A stretch of DNA of 64,000 nt, from assembly GCA_903845195.1 (NCBI GenBank), contig CAIMWO010000040.1, positions 1 to 64,000 of the forward strand. Direction: 5' to 3'. A program made the position numbers and the translations under genes. Origin of the DNA: an uncultured Phycisphaerales bacterium (GTDB lineage: Bacteria; Planctomycetota; Phycisphaerae; WQYP01). The notes under the pieces are model-generated. The model was given only the letters and a program-made list of their open reading frames with translations, ran no database searches and was not told the origin of the DNA. Position 1 is the first letter of the stretch. Every line of letters starts with the position of its first letter. Of this stretch, positions 8,304 to 16,630 are shown one piece after another.

Positions 8304-9098
8304 TCACTTCGCCTGAATTTCCGGAAACAATTCGCCGACAGATGTGTCTGGTGATGCGCTGCCTGACGCGCCTCCCTCGGCAGTGCTCCCGCGCGCGGCC
8401 GGCTCCGGCGCGGTTGCGTTGGACTGCGCGGGAGGCTGCTCCGGTATGGCCGGCGCGAGCATCGCGGCGCTGCTGGTGCGGGGCATCGTAAAGACTGTGG
8501 CCACCTTGAGCGCCACGACTACCGACGAAAGCAAGGTCACACAGCCGATGCCGCACAGGCCGATGATTCCCAGCGCCTGGTGACTGGAACGAAGCTGCAC
8601 GCGGCGAATCGCACGCTGCCGCGCGAAAACCTGCGCCTGGTGCGTGTTCGCATCGGGGACGGCATCAGTTGCGGCGGCATTCGGGATATCGCCGTGCGGG
8701 ACATCGGAAGGTTTGATACGCGGCGCGCCGGGCGAAGTGCCGCGCGGCTGTTCGATCGCCACGGCTTCGGCCGCAATCGGCTCGGGCATCATCGACGCCA
8801 GCGGATGCAGAACGGCCGCCGCACGCGCTGCCGCTGCCCGGAAAAGACGCGGATGAGCGTTGCCACGGGCCGGCGGCGTCAGCACGTCGAGAACCGTCGG
8901 ACGAATGGAAAACGGGTCCTCGCGCCAGCGGCCCAACGGAACCGTCTGGGCCACCAGATGGTCTTCCCGATCGGCAGCGCCAAAATTGGTGATCTTGGCA
9001 CGAAGCAACGTCCCGCAGCGTTCGCAGCGGACGAGGAAATCCAGCAGGTCCGGTGGAACCTGCGTCGCCCGGCCGCACGCCGGACATATACATTTCAT
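8304..9098 (-). CDS. Zinc-ribbon membrane-anchored hypothetical protein
   Basis: The 264-residue product begins MKCICPACGR and has a second Cys pair, CERCG, about 25 residues in. This is the paired CxxC zinc-ribbon layout of MJ0042-type domains. A long Ala/Pro-rich linker leads to one transmembrane helix near residues 180-205 (IIGLCGIGCVTLLSSVVVAL) and a disordered tail. ATG 9098 has GGAGGT upstream at good spacing. The topology suggests a cytoplasmic metal-binding head on a membrane anchor. Function is unknown. It converges with the second pseudopilin gene, only 12 bp away. Confidence 0.75.
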   Translation of the reverse strand: MKCICPACGRATQVPPDLLDFLVRCERCGTLLRAKITNFGAADREDHLVAQTVPLGRWREDPFSIRPTVLDVLTPPARGNAHPRLFRAAAARAAAVLHPLASMMPEPIAAEAVAIEQPRGTSPGAPRIKPSDVPHGDIPNAAATDAVPDANTHQAQVFARQRAIRRVQLRSSHQALGIIGLCGIGCVTLLSSVVVALKVATVFTMPRTSSAAMLAPAIPEQPPAQSNATAPEPAARGSTAEGGASGSASPDTSVGELFPEIQAK

Positions 9099-9202
9099 GC
9101 GGACCTCCGAAGATGACCACCCGCACCGTCCATCGGGTGAAAGGGAAGGGGTCATCAGGAGAGGCAAAAAATGTGATTACAATATTGATAGGCGATGGAT
9201 TA

Positions 9203-9841
9203 TCAGACGTAACAGCGGTGCTCGCCGATGTATTTGACTACCGAAACAGGGGTGTAATAGTCGATCGAAAGCCCGGCCTTGACCCGCTGACGGATCTCGG
9301 TGGCGGAAATCGCGATCAGCGGCGTATCCAGAAGCGCCTGCTGAAACTGCCGGAAGATTTGCTCTCCCAAATGGTTACGCACCGCGTCCAGATCGGCATC
9401 TCGGCCCGTATCACCCGGCGGACCCAGAACCGACGTCCTAGGCAGGATGGCCACGCCGACGGCGGCAAGCAAGTCCGTAACGCGATGCCACGTGTGAAAC
9501 CGGGCAAGCTGATCGGCGCCGATCAGTAACACCATATCGCCACCGTACTTACGTTTGAGGATATCCACGGTATCGAACGTATAACTCGGTGGCTCGCGGA
9601 GCAGTTCGCAATCGTCGACGGCAAATCGCGGCTCCGAAGCAATCGCCAACCGCACCATCTCCAACCGCTGCTGAGGTTCCGTACCGCCCGTTGCCGCACC
9701 GCCCAGTTTGTGCGGCGAGATGCGCGCGGGAATGAACACCACCCGATCCGCCTTGAGCAATTCCATCGCCCGTTGCGCAGTAATCAGGTGCCCGAAGTGG
9801 ATCGGATCAAACGTGCCGCCATAAAGAACCGTCAGAGGCAT
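9203..9841 (-). CDS. nadD: Nicotinate-nucleotide adenylyltransferase
   Basis: NadD transfers AMP to nicotinate mononucleotide to form deamido-NAD in NAD synthesis. The 212-residue protein has the nucleotidyltransferase signature GGTFDPIHFGHL, the ISPHK segment, LLIGADQLARFHTW and the C-terminal ISATEIRQRV motif (the HxGH and ISxTxxR motifs of the family). Length is normal. The ATG is preceded by a perfect TATAAT six bases upstream and by no Shine-Dalgarno, so translation is probably leaderless. The region upstream carries a GAATTC-rich repeat. No rsfS or obg neighbour is present. Confidence 0.95.
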   Translation of the reverse strand: MPLTVLYGGTFDPIHFGHLITAQRAMELLKADRVVFIPARISPHKLGGAATGGTEPQQRLEMVRLAIASEPRFAVDDCELLREPPSYTFDTVDILKRKYGGDMVLLIGADQLARFHTWHRVTDLLAAVGVAILPRTSVLGPPGDTGRDADLDAVRNHLGEQIFRQFQQALLDTPLIAISATEIRQRVKAGLSIDYYTPVSVVKYIGEHRCYV

Positions 9842-9847
9842 GGAAGC

Positions 9848-9853
9848 ATTATA
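9848..9853 (-). promoter_or_regulatory. -10 element TATAAT, 6 nt before nadD ATG
   Basis: A perfect consensus TATAAT on the minus strand is separated from the nadD ATG (9841) by GCTTCC. The predicted transcript start falls at the start codon. The -35 position (TTCTGC) lies inside the adjacent GAATTC-rich repeat and is weak. Confidence 0.65.
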
Positions 9854-9874
9854 AGGGAGAATTCGTTAAGGCAG

Positions 9875-9903
9875 AATTCAGAATTCGGAGTTCAGAATTC
9901 AGA
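9875..9903 (+). repeat. 29-bp GAATTC-rich dispersed repeat, copy 1
   Basis: The block AATTCAGAATTCGGAGTTC plus CAGAATTCAGA-like continuation is built from the word AGAATTC. The reverse complement of 46761-46789 matches it at 27 of 29 positions. It sits upstream of nadD on one side and of the TM/zinc-ribbon gene on the other, so it lies between divergent promoters. Confidence 0.75.
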
Positions 9904-9961
9904 GTAATGGCGGGAACCGCGGCGCGCCACTACTCCGAGCGACCAACCTATGGGTGGTCGG

Positions 9962-9967
9962 TACAAT
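9962..9967 (+). promoter_or_regulatory. -10 element TACAAT, 8 nt before ATG 9976
   Basis: TACAAT ends eight bases before the start of the TM/zinc-ribbon gene, so the expected leader is only one or two bases long. No Shine-Dalgarno is present. Confidence 0.5.
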
Positions 9968-9975
9968 GTCTGTCG

Positions 9976-10518
9976 ATGAAACGCCGCCTGTTCAACATCC
10001 TCGTCGCCTTCTCGCTTCTGCTCTTCGTTGTGACGGTGGGGCTGTGGCTGCGGAGCTATTGGACGACAGACCATATTCTTCTTCCCAAACCAGGTATGTA
10101 TCAACGCTGGAGTATCCAGTCATATCTCGGACGACTCGGTTGTTCGACGCTGAAAATGGATCGTCCCATTCCCGACCCGTCTTATTGGTACACTCGCAAC
10201 GTAGACGATGAAGATCAGTACGACCTAATCCGAGGGGCGGGAGAGTTTAAATGGACAGGTTTTGGAAACTATCGACAGACAATTGCTGGTGGGAAAACGC
10301 TCTACTACGAGCAATTCTATTATGTTCCGTACTGGTTCCCCGTACTTCTGTCTGCAATTCTGCCGTGGATATGGATCGTGAAAATTCGGAATTGGCGGCA
10401 GCATCGAAGGGGGATGTGCAGGAAGTGCGGCTATGACCTCCGCGCCAGCAAAGACCGCTGTCCGGAGTGCGGGGCATCAGTGTCCGTTTCAACTGGAGAA
10501 TCTCATGAAACAAGTTGA
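9976..10518 (+). CDS. Two-TM protein with C-terminal zinc ribbon
   Basis: This 180-residue protein has an N-terminal helix (FNILVAFSLLLFVVTVGLW), a central soluble region, a second hydrophobic segment near residues 125-145 (WFPVLLSAILPWIWIV), then MCRKCGYDLRASKDRCPECG, a two-CxxC zinc ribbon. I have the impression this architecture recurs as a paralogous family in planctomycetes, where its function is unknown. ATG 9976 was preferred over the ORF start at 9907 because TACAAT lies eight bases upstream and the earlier residues overlap the repeat. The next gene starts inside its last codons. Confidence 0.8.
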   Translation: MKRRLFNILVAFSLLLFVVTVGLWLRSYWTTDHILLPKPGMYQRWSIQSYLGRLGCSTLKMDRPIPDPSYWYTRNVDDEDQYDLIRGAGEFKWTGFGNYRQTIAGGKTLYYEQFYYVPYWFPVLLSAILPWIWIVKIRNWRQHRRGMCRKCGYDLRASKDRCPECGASVSVSTGESHETS

Positions 10519-10870
10519 GCTTGACTATCTGACACCACAAAAGAAGAAAATCAGCCTTCAGGCGCGTGTGGGACTGATATTTGCCATCGCTCCGTTCTTC
10601 CTGTTTTGCGTCGTGGAGTTCTTCTTATTTAATGATGAAACGCAATTCAATTCTTACCAAGATGCTGCGATGACTGTGGGAATTTTGGGCTGTCCGATCA
10701 TTGCTGTGGTGCTGGGGCAATTGGCGCTGCGTCGAATGAAGCGGGATCCGAATCTGCGCGGCAGAGGTCTGGCGATAGCGGCGCTTACACTAGGCGGTTT
10801 ATGGCTCGGTTTCTGGCTTTTCGCGATCGGCGCCCACGTGGTGATGTGGGTCAACAGTCTGGGTACTTGA
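10505..10870 (+). CDS. DUF4190-like membrane protein
   Basis: The 121-residue protein has two or three hydrophobic helices: VGLIFAIAPFFLFCVVEFF, MTVGILGCPIIAVVLGQLAL and LAIAALTLGGLWLGFWLFAI. The intervening GQLALRRMKRDPNLRGRGLAIA is the hallmark of DUF4190 (G.ALR.I...P.L.GRGLAI.G). ATG 10505 has GGAG seven bases upstream and overlaps the previous gene by 14 bp, which indicates translational coupling. Role unknown. Confidence 0.78.
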   Translation: MKQVELDYLTPQKKKISLQARVGLIFAIAPFFLFCVVEFFLFNDETQFNSYQDAAMTVGILGCPIIAVVLGQLALRRMKRDPNLRGRGLAIAALTLGGLWLGFWLFAIGAHVVMWVNSLGT

Positions 10871-11069
10871 GCTGTGAAAATGAATTTCGCGCGGTTTACT
10901 TTCGTTGCCTCACGTATGGCAAGCTGATTTTCGTCATGGTCGAATCCATGACGTAAGAGTCTTACGCCGACGTTCAGTGGAATTGGCCGCACCTCGTCAG
11001 GTATAGTGAACTCAACGGCTGCCCTTTCGCAGCCGAATCTTTGCAAGCAGGCGTTCGAGCCTGACCTTC

Positions 11070-11660
11070 ATGCCTTCCCAAATCCACCAGCGGCGTCTGG
11101 CCCTCGAAGCGGCCCGCCTCATGGTTGAGCGGATCGAAACCGAGTATCTCCACGCCAAGGAACGGGCCATCCTCCTGCTCGGATTGCCCTACAACACGCC
11201 GTACCCGACGAACAAACAAATCAAGGAATGCATCGCCCAACTGACGCGCAAACAGATGGGTTCGGAGGCGATGGCGGGTCGGCTGCGCCTGATGCGGGCG
11301 CTGGCCGAGGAACTCATGACCGTCCTGGAGGACTTCGATCCGTACCTGATCGGCTCGACGCTCAGCGGCCAGATCCGCAGTTCCTCTGATATCGACCTGC
11401 ACGTGTACTGCCACCATTTTCTGGAAGTGAAGGAGCGGCTACGCAGCTTCGGCTACGAAGAGGTCGCCGAGGAGTTGGTGGAGAATCAGAAGGGAGCTTT
11501 CGTCCACCTGCGCTGGCTGGAGCAAGACATCCCCGTCGAGATCACCATCCATACCTGGGAACAACGCGGCGAAGTGATGATCTCCAGCGTCACCGGCAAG
11601 GCGATGAAACGTGCCGATCTCGAAGAGGTACGCAGACTTTTCGGAAAGGGGTCAGCTTAG
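11070..11660 (+). CDS. Nucleotidyltransferase-fold protein
   Basis: The 196-residue protein contains PYLIGSTLSGQIRSSSDIDLHVYC. This GS...DxD arrangement marks the DNA polymerase beta/minimal nucleotidyltransferase superfamily, with two metal-binding aspartates in DID. A later acidic residue in the IPVEITIHTW segment could be the third carboxylate. The N-terminal helical part resembles no domain I know. It may act on a small molecule, tRNA or protein, which cannot be decided here. It stands alone, with a clean hairpin terminator shared with the convergent gene downstream. Confidence 0.7.
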   Translation: MPSQIHQRRLALEAARLMVERIETEYLHAKERAILLLGLPYNTPYPTNKQIKECIAQLTRKQMGSEAMAGRLRLMRALAEELMTVLEDFDPYLIGSTLSGQIRSSSDIDLHVYCHHFLEVKERLRSFGYEEVAEELVENQKGAFVHLRWLEQDIPVEITIHTWEQRGEVMISSVTGKAMKRADLEEVRRLFGKGSA

Positions 11661-11696
11661 AGCGGGAATCTCCGTTTGAACGCGGTGGCAAAATAG

Positions 11697-11727
11697 AAAC
11701 GGGGCGTTCGATGTGAACGCCCCGTTT
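11697..11727. terminator. Bidirectional hairpin terminator between convergent genes
   Basis: A perfect 13-bp stem, AAACGGGGCGTTC paired with GAACGCCCCGTTT, encloses a 5-nt loop. It lies between the stop codons of the nucleotidyltransferase-like gene and the convergent secreted-protein gene, and the A/T edges give a short U-run in both directions. Confidence 0.9.
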
Positions 11728-11752
11728 GCTTGATGGCCGGTATGCGATGTAC

Positions 11753-12148
11753 TTATTTCTTGGGCTCTTCCGGTTTCTTGGGTTCTGCCGGCGCCTTTTC
11801 GGTCACCTTGATGTCGAGGGCGCGGAGGTGTTCGGAGTAGATCCATTTCACTTCGACCTTGTCGCCGACGTGGAGTTCCTTGATCTTGGCGACGATGTCC
11901 TTGTCGAAGCCGCCGCCGTCCTTGGGGTTGCCGCCGATCCATTTGGGGAAGAATATTTCCGTCGTGCCGTCGGCGGACTTAGCGCCGAAGCAGGTGGTGG
12001 TGGCGTTGACGATTTTCTTGGTGACCGTGCCGGTGAAGGTGCCGGTGTCGCCTTCTTTTCTCTCGGCGTCGGCGGCGCGGGCCACCGCTACAGCGAACAG
12101 GGAAATGGTCAGGATCGTGATCAGGCAGACGAAACGACGGGTTAGCAT
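11753..12148 (-). CDS. Small exported hypothetical protein
   Basis: The 131-residue product has a typical Sec signal peptide (FVCLITILTISLFAVAVARA, cleavage after ARA). It is followed by a single small domain with GTFTGTVTKK, TEIFFPKWIGG and HVGDKVEVKW, which could be an OB-like beta barrel. The tail is Lys/Pro/Glu-rich (EPKKPEEPKK). ATG 12148 is preceded by GAAAGGA. I know no function; the domain pattern is one I associate with planctomycete secreted proteins. Confidence 0.75.
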   Translation of the reverse strand: MLTRRFVCLITILTISLFAVAVARAADAERKEGDTGTFTGTVTKKIVNATTTCFGAKSADGTTEIFFPKWIGGNPKDGGGFDKDIVAKIKELHVGDKVEVKWIYSEHLRALDIKVTEKAPAEPKKPEEPKK

Positions 12149-12255
12149 GACGGGTTCCTTTCAGCTAGTGGCGGCTTCATAACTCCAAAAAGTCGCCGGA
12201 AACAACTGATTGTCAATCCGAAACCGGGGTTATGAAACAGCTTACAAGGTTTTCA

Positions 12256-12274
12256 GCCCGCGGCAATCGCGGGC
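12256..12274. other. GC-rich hairpin in the gap before the glycosidase gene
   Basis: GCCCGCG and CGCGGGC form a 7-bp stem around a 5-nt loop, followed by a T-rich stretch. It lies about 96 bp before ATG 12371 and about 110 bp upstream of the divergent small exported protein. It could be an attenuator or the end of an unseen small transcript. Confidence 0.35.
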
Positions 12275-12370
12275 GAGAGGTGTTTTGATTATAACGCAAA
12301 GATTCGCGATAACTTGCGGGAGTTGAAAATAACCGGTGTTTTGTTCGTAGTGAACTAAGGAGGCGTACGT

Positions 12371-14065
12371 ATGGTGACGGCGACCGGCATAAAGGATGTG
12401 GCGAATTCCGCGGTAACGCTCGATGCCCGGGGATATTTTTCAAAAAGCGGCCGGACGATTGTCCCGGTCGGCGTGAATTACTGGCCGGGCTCGTGCGGCG
12501 TGGAGATGTGGCAGGCCTGGCCGGAACAGGAAATGCAGCACGATCTGGACGTGATGCGCAACCTCGGCCTCAATTGCGTGCGTTTCTTCCTGCGCTGGCC
12601 GGATTTCGAGCCCGAACTGGGCCGCTACGAAGAGGGCATGTTCGACCGCCTGCGAAAATACATGGGCTGGTGCGCCCAGCGCGGAATGCTGATCCACCCC
12701 TCACTGGTGATCGGCGGGATGAGCGGCGGAAATTTCTGGCCGCGGGGCAAAGATCATCGAAACCTCTTCGCCGATCCGCTCATGGTCGAGCGCAGCGCCG
12801 CGTATTGCGGCAAGGCGGCGGGAGTGCTGGCGCCGTTTCGCGAGAACATGATTGCGCTGGACCTGGGCAACGAGTTGGGCATCCGCGACGCATGGGAAGC
12901 GCCGCCGGCCGCCATCCGCCACTGGTGCCAGACCGTTACCGACGCCATCCGCGCCGCCTGCCCGCACACGCTGATCGTCAACGGTCTCGATAGCGGGCAA
13001 GTCAGCGTCGATTACGGCTGGCGGCTCGGCGAGCAGCCGGGCACCGATTTCTACAGCGCCCACACCTATCCGGTGCCGGGCTGGAACGTGGTGCCTTTCG
13101 ACGGCATGACCGATCCGGTCTGCCAGGCCATCCTCCCGTTCAACGTGCTCGCCTCGCGCGCGTTCGGTCCGGTGATGGTGCAGGAATTCGGCACGATTCT
13201 CACCAACGGCAAGCCGGAATGTGAGTCGTACCTGAAAGCGGTGCTGCCGGCGTGCATGAAGAACGGAGCTAATGGATTCCTGTGGTGGTGCTTCCGCGAC
13301 GTCAGTGCGCAAGTGCATCCTTATATAAAGGGCGGCTTCGAAGGGCGGCTGGGACTGGTCGATGCCCAGGACCGCGTGAAGCCTTCCCTGGAATGGGCGA
13401 TGGACTATTTTCGCTCGTTGAACACACAGCCGTTGCCGGAGCGTCCGGCGGCTCAGATCGCGCTCTACTGGCCGCGGGAATATTACAAGCGCGATAACGA
13501 ACGCAATCCCGGCAACGATCCGTCCAATCAGTTCCGCCGCATGATCGCCGCCTATCACCTGCTGACCCAGATGGGCCACAACGTGGGGATTGCCCGTGGC
13601 GACTTGCCCTTTGATCCGGCGCTCAAGACGCTGCTGATCACCGGCGCGGCGCTCACCAGCGTTGAGAGCCGCGATCTCGAAGCCTGGGTCCGCCGCGGCG
13701 GACGGGTGCTCTGGAGCGGTCCGACGTGGTCGCAGTGGACCACCAGTTGCGATGCGCTGATCGGTGCGCAACCGGTGGACATCCGCATGCCCAAAGGGAT
13801 CACCGTGACGCTTTTTGGCGAAAAATGGTCGCTCAACAATCATCCCTCCGATGGACGCGTCGCGGCGCGCGTAACGACCGCCAAGGTCCTGGCCATTTCC
13901 GATGATGGCCTGCCCACACTGCTGTCCAATGCGCTCGGCGATGGGAAAGTCGTCACGGTTCTGGCCACCGTCGAAGACACGATCGCTCATACCGTGGATC
14001 GCGCAGCCCGCGACCGCTGGCGGCAATGGTATGATGGACTGCTCACGGAATTGGCCGCGAAATAA
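12371..14065 (+). CDS. GH5-like glycoside hydrolase with a C-terminal amidotransferase-like domain
   Basis: The N-terminal part (about residues 20-345) looks like a clan-A (beta/alpha)8 glycosidase of the GH5/cellulase type. LDLGNELG near residue 168 fits the Asn-Glu acid/base, and VMVQEFG near residue 272 fits the nucleophile Glu. NYWPG and FLRWPDFEPELGRY are also typical of the family. The C-terminal part (about residues 360-564) contains LLITGAALTSVESRDLEAWVRRGGRVLWSG, like the glutamine-amidotransferase-like domain found after many glycosidase barrels. No signal peptide is visible, so it may be cytoplasmic. ATG has AGGAGG at good spacing. The substrate is probably a beta-mannoside or beta-glucoside, which is inference. 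Confidence 0.8.
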   Translation: MVTATGIKDVANSAVTLDARGYFSKSGRTIVPVGVNYWPGSCGVEMWQAWPEQEMQHDLDVMRNLGLNCVRFFLRWPDFEPELGRYEEGMFDRLRKYMGWCAQRGMLIHPSLVIGGMSGGNFWPRGKDHRNLFADPLMVERSAAYCGKAAGVLAPFRENMIALDLGNELGIRDAWEAPPAAIRHWCQTVTDAIRAACPHTLIVNGLDSGQVSVDYGWRLGEQPGTDFYSAHTYPVPGWNVVPFDGMTDPVCQAILPFNVLASRAFGPVMVQEFGTILTNGKPECESYLKAVLPACMKNGANGFLWWCFRDVSAQVHPYIKGGFEGRLGLVDAQDRVKPSLEWAMDYFRSLNTQPLPERPAAQIALYWPREYYKRDNERNPGNDPSNQFRRMIAAYHLLTQMGHNVGIARGDLPFDPALKTLLITGAALTSVESRDLEAWVRRGGRVLWSGPTWSQWTTSCDALIGAQPVDIRMPKGITVTLFGEKWSLNNHPSDGRVAARVTTAKVLAISDDGLPTLLSNALGDGKVVTVLATVEDTIAHTVDRAARDRWRQWYDGLLTELAAK

Positions 14066-14091
14066 CGCAGACATGTTTAGCGGGTAGAACT

Positions 14092-14652
14092 ATGGCGAAA
14101 ATCTATACCAAATTCGGCGACCAGGGGCAGACCGTACTCTTCGACGGTGAGCGCGTCCGCAAGGATCATCTGCGCATCGAAACCTACGGCACAGTCGATG
14201 AGTTCAACAGCCATCTCGGTCTGGCCATCGTCGACTGCCGCCATGAGAAACTGCGGGCGATCCTCACGACCCTGCAAAATGAATTGTTTGATCTCGGCGC
14301 CGATCTCGCCATGCCCATCGACGCCGAGATGGTGCTGGGCAAGATCAAACGCATCGGCGCTGCACATGTCGGCTTTCTGGAGCAGACTATCGACGCCGTG
14401 ACCGCGGAACTGCCCCCGCTGAAACGATTCGTGTTGCCCGGCGGTGGCGTGACTGCCGCGCGGCTGCACGTCGCACGCACCGTCTGCCGCCGCTCCGAAC
14501 GCCTGCTGGTGACCCTGATGGCCGAAGAAAACGTCGGCGACCAGCCGCTGATCTACCTGAATCGCATGGGTGATCTGCTTTTCACACTGGCCCGCTGGGC
14601 CAACAAGCTCGATGGCATTAATGATGTGGAATGGGGCGCGGAGGGCGGGTAA
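14092..14652 (+). CDS. pduO: Cob(I)alamin adenosyltransferase, PduO type
   Basis: This enzyme moves the adenosyl group of ATP to cob(I)alamin, making coenzyme B12. The 186-residue product has the signature start YTKFGDQGQTVLFDGERVRKD, then YGTVDEFNSHLGLA, LPGGGVTAARLHVARTVCRRSER and a C-terminal YLNRMGDLLFTLAR. All are hallmark motifs of the PduO family, and the length is normal. It lies 26 bp after the glycosidase gene on the same strand. No other cobalamin genes are in the window. Confidence 0.93.
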   Translation: MAKIYTKFGDQGQTVLFDGERVRKDHLRIETYGTVDEFNSHLGLAIVDCRHEKLRAILTTLQNELFDLGADLAMPIDAEMVLGKIKRIGAAHVGFLEQTIDAVTAELPPLKRFVLPGGGVTAARLHVARTVCRRSERLLVTLMAEENVGDQPLIYLNRMGDLLFTLARWANKLDGINDVEWGAEGG

Positions 14653-14720
14653 CAACGAGTTAGCAGGAATAAAACGGCAGGAAGTACGTTTTCACCGTGG
14701 CGCGCCATGTGGCTGACCGT

Positions 14721-14757
14721 CTTGCTTCTTGATCCTTGCTTCTTAATTCTTGCTTCC
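14721..14757 (+). repeat. CTTGCTTCTT word repeat
   Basis: Three copies of a CTTGCTTCTT/CTTGCTTCCC word occur in 37 bp between the pduO stop and the first Rieske gene. The same word builds the inverted repeat between fabF and acpP at 43310-43372. Confidence 0.7.
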
Positions 14758-14798
14758 CAACCTGCTACACTGAAGAACCCTTTACGAAAGGACGTGGC

Positions 14799-15284
14799 AT
14801 GGCAGAGCACAGTGGGGTTTCCCGGCGCGGAGTATTACAAGGCGCGGCGTTGGCGGTCGGCGGCGCTATCGTCCTGCCGGCGCTGACTGCTTCCTCTGCC
14901 GATGCGGCCGACGCCCCCGCCAAGGTTCTGCCGGATAAAGACGGCTGGCTGGCGACGATGAAAGTCGCAGATCTCAAGAACAATTCGCTGCATGCCGTGG
15001 ACGGCCAACCCGTCGCGCTGGCACGCGGCGAAAAGACCGTCATTGCCCTGTCGACCATCTGCACGCATAAGGGCTGCAAGGTGGCACCCTCGAAGCGCGA
15101 CCAGAGCCTCTTCGAATGCCCCTGCCACCGGGCGCGATTTGATGCCCAGGGCGATGTAAAACACGGCCCGGCGGGATCACCTTTGTCGCGGCTGGCCATC
15201 CGCCTGAAGGATGGCGTGATCGAAGTGAACGTCAAGACCAAGGTCAAAGCGGATGACAAGGCCGGGTCGATCGAAGTCGAGTGA
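14799..15284 (+). CDS. Tat-exported Rieske [2Fe-2S] protein (first of two)
   Basis: Rieske proteins carry a [2Fe-2S] cluster ligated by two Cys and two His and pass electrons. This 161-residue protein has a twin-arginine signal, VSRRGVLQGAAL, followed by a hydrophobic helix and an Ala-rich cleavage region, so it is exported folded. The cluster motifs are CTHKGC and CPCHRARFD, with the two disulphide Cys in place. ATG 14799 follows AAAGGA, and a TACACT -10 lies about 30 bp upstream. The second Rieske gene and nuoI follow on the same strand. No cytochrome b gene is nearby, so a role in a bc1-type complex is unproven. Confidence 0.88.
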   Translation: MAEHSGVSRRGVLQGAALAVGGAIVLPALTASSADAADAPAKVLPDKDGWLATMKVADLKNNSLHAVDGQPVALARGEKTVIALSTICTHKGCKVAPSKRDQSLFECPCHRARFDAQGDVKHGPAGSPLSRLAIRLKDGVIEVNVKTKVKADDKAGSIEVE

Positions 15285-15375
15285 AACGCTTTGATGGCGA
15301 TGACTCGCCGATCCGCGGATAATCGACCAACGTCTTGTGCCAGTGGAATCATGCTCTTTTGAAAAGCGAGCGGAC

Positions 15376-15861
15376 ATGGAAGGACTTTCGCGACGTGAAA
15401 TATTGGGAACAGCTGTCAGCCTGACGGTCCTCGGCGTGACGGCCGGCGTCACCGGTTCCCTCGGCGGCTGCGGGCTCATCCAAGAGAAGGAAATCCCTCC
15501 CAAAGTGACCACCGGCGTGGTGAACGTCGGGCCGGCAAAGGATTTCCCCGCCGGCGGCGCGAATACCAAATTCTGGGAACTCTACGGAATCGTTCTGACG
15601 AATGATTCCGGCACCGTCCTGGCCGTACGGCCGCGGTGCACCCACAAGGGCTGCCTCGCCACCTGGCAGGCCGACCATCAGCGCTTCGGATGCCCCTGCC
15701 ACGGCAGCCAATTCGACATGCTCGGCAAGGTACTCAAGGGACCGGCGGTCAGGAATCTCCCTTCGGTGGTCGCCGAAAAGCAGCCCGACGGTACGCTCGC
15801 GGTCGATCTGACCAAACTCTACGCCGCCGAATCCGCCCTCGGGTTCAAACCGAAAGGTTAA
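15376..15861 (+). CDS. Tat-exported Rieske [2Fe-2S] protein, possible lipoprotein (second of two)
   Basis: The 161-residue product has a twin-arginine motif, LSRREILG, and then a hydrophobic stretch ending in SLGGCG, which could be a lipobox for lipid attachment. The cluster motifs are CTHKGC and CPCHGSQFD, closer to the classic b6f/bc1 form than those of the first copy. ATG 15376 fits the Tat signal; the ORF start at GTG 15337 would add 13 unlikely residues. The gap to the first copy is 91 bp. The two proteins share architecture but differ enough to suggest old duplication or different partners. Confidence 0.87.
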   Translation: MEGLSRREILGTAVSLTVLGVTAGVTGSLGGCGLIQEKEIPPKVTTGVVNVGPAKDFPAGGANTKFWELYGIVLTNDSGTVLAVRPRCTHKGCLATWQADHQRFGCPCHGSQFDMLGKVLKGPAVRNLPSVVAEKQPDGTLAVDLTKLYAAESALGFKPKG

Positions 15862-15983
15862 TAGCCGTAGGCCGAACCTGCTGCCCGCGGCGCTTTTGTC
15901 CGCGGCATCCGGCGGCTATACTTCCTCAGCCAAAAGCGCCGGGAAGTCTGCCGGCGAAACTCGAAGTGGAGCGAGCCAAACGC

Positions 15984-16517
15984 ATGAAAATCGAAGATGT
16001 CATCGAACTTTCCGAACCGAAGCTCACCAGCTTCGAAAATATGTTCATCCCGGCCGTTCTCGCCGGGCTTGGCACCACCATCCGCCATCTGCGCCTCTCC
16101 ATGTTCGGCACCCACCGCACCATGCAGTACCCCGAGGAACGCCGCGAACAAAAATCCGTCTTCAATGGCGGCATGGACACGCAGCGCTACCGCGGCGTGC
16201 ACCGCCTTAACCGCGATGAACAGGGCCGCGTCAAATGCGTCGCCTGCTTCATGTGCGCCACCGCCTGCCCCGCCCACTGCATCCACATCGTCGGCGAACA
16301 GGCCCCCTGGTCCGACCGCGAAAAATATCCCGTCAAATTCGATATCGACGAACTCCGCTGCATTTATTGCGGCATGTGCGAAGAAGCCTGCCCCGTCGAC
16401 GCCATCGAACTCACCTACGAATACGACATGGTCGGCCTGACCCGCTCCGAAATGATCTTCGACAAGGAAAAACTCCTCGGCGTCTACGACCGCACGGTCG
16501 AAAAGAAACCGATGTGA
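15984..16517 (+). CDS. nuoI: NuoI-like NADH-quinone oxidoreductase subunit (two 4Fe-4S clusters)
   Basis: NuoI carries two [4Fe-4S] clusters in the peripheral arm of respiratory complex I. The 177-residue protein has CVACFMCATACPAHCIHI and CIYCGMCEEACPVDAIEL, the paired ferredoxin motifs, and the NuoI-specific TMQYPEE, GVHRLNRDEQGRVKC and KEKLL segments. Start ATG 15984 matches the family length; a TATACT -10 lies about 60 bp upstream. It is encoded alone behind the Rieske genes. nuoC is 31 kb away and also alone, so complex I genes are scattered in this genome. Confidence 0.92.
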   Translation: MKIEDVIELSEPKLTSFENMFIPAVLAGLGTTIRHLRLSMFGTHRTMQYPEERREQKSVFNGGMDTQRYRGVHRLNRDEQGRVKCVACFMCATACPAHCIHIVGEQAPWSDREKYPVKFDIDELRCIYCGMCEEACPVDAIELTYEYDMVGLTRSEMIFDKEKLLGVYDRTVEKKPM

Positions 16518-16630
16518 GCCCAGTCCATATCCAGCAATCCCACTGAAACCCACTGCTTTTCCGGCACGCAGGCCGGCGCGACCTCTATACTGATGTGATG
16601 GGGAACTTTTCCACATTGACGGAGGCGCGT

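Noticed and set aside
12701-14074. 457-residue minus-strand ORF
   Set aside because: It is the complement of the glycosidase gene, whose catalytic motifs and ribosome binding site are clear.
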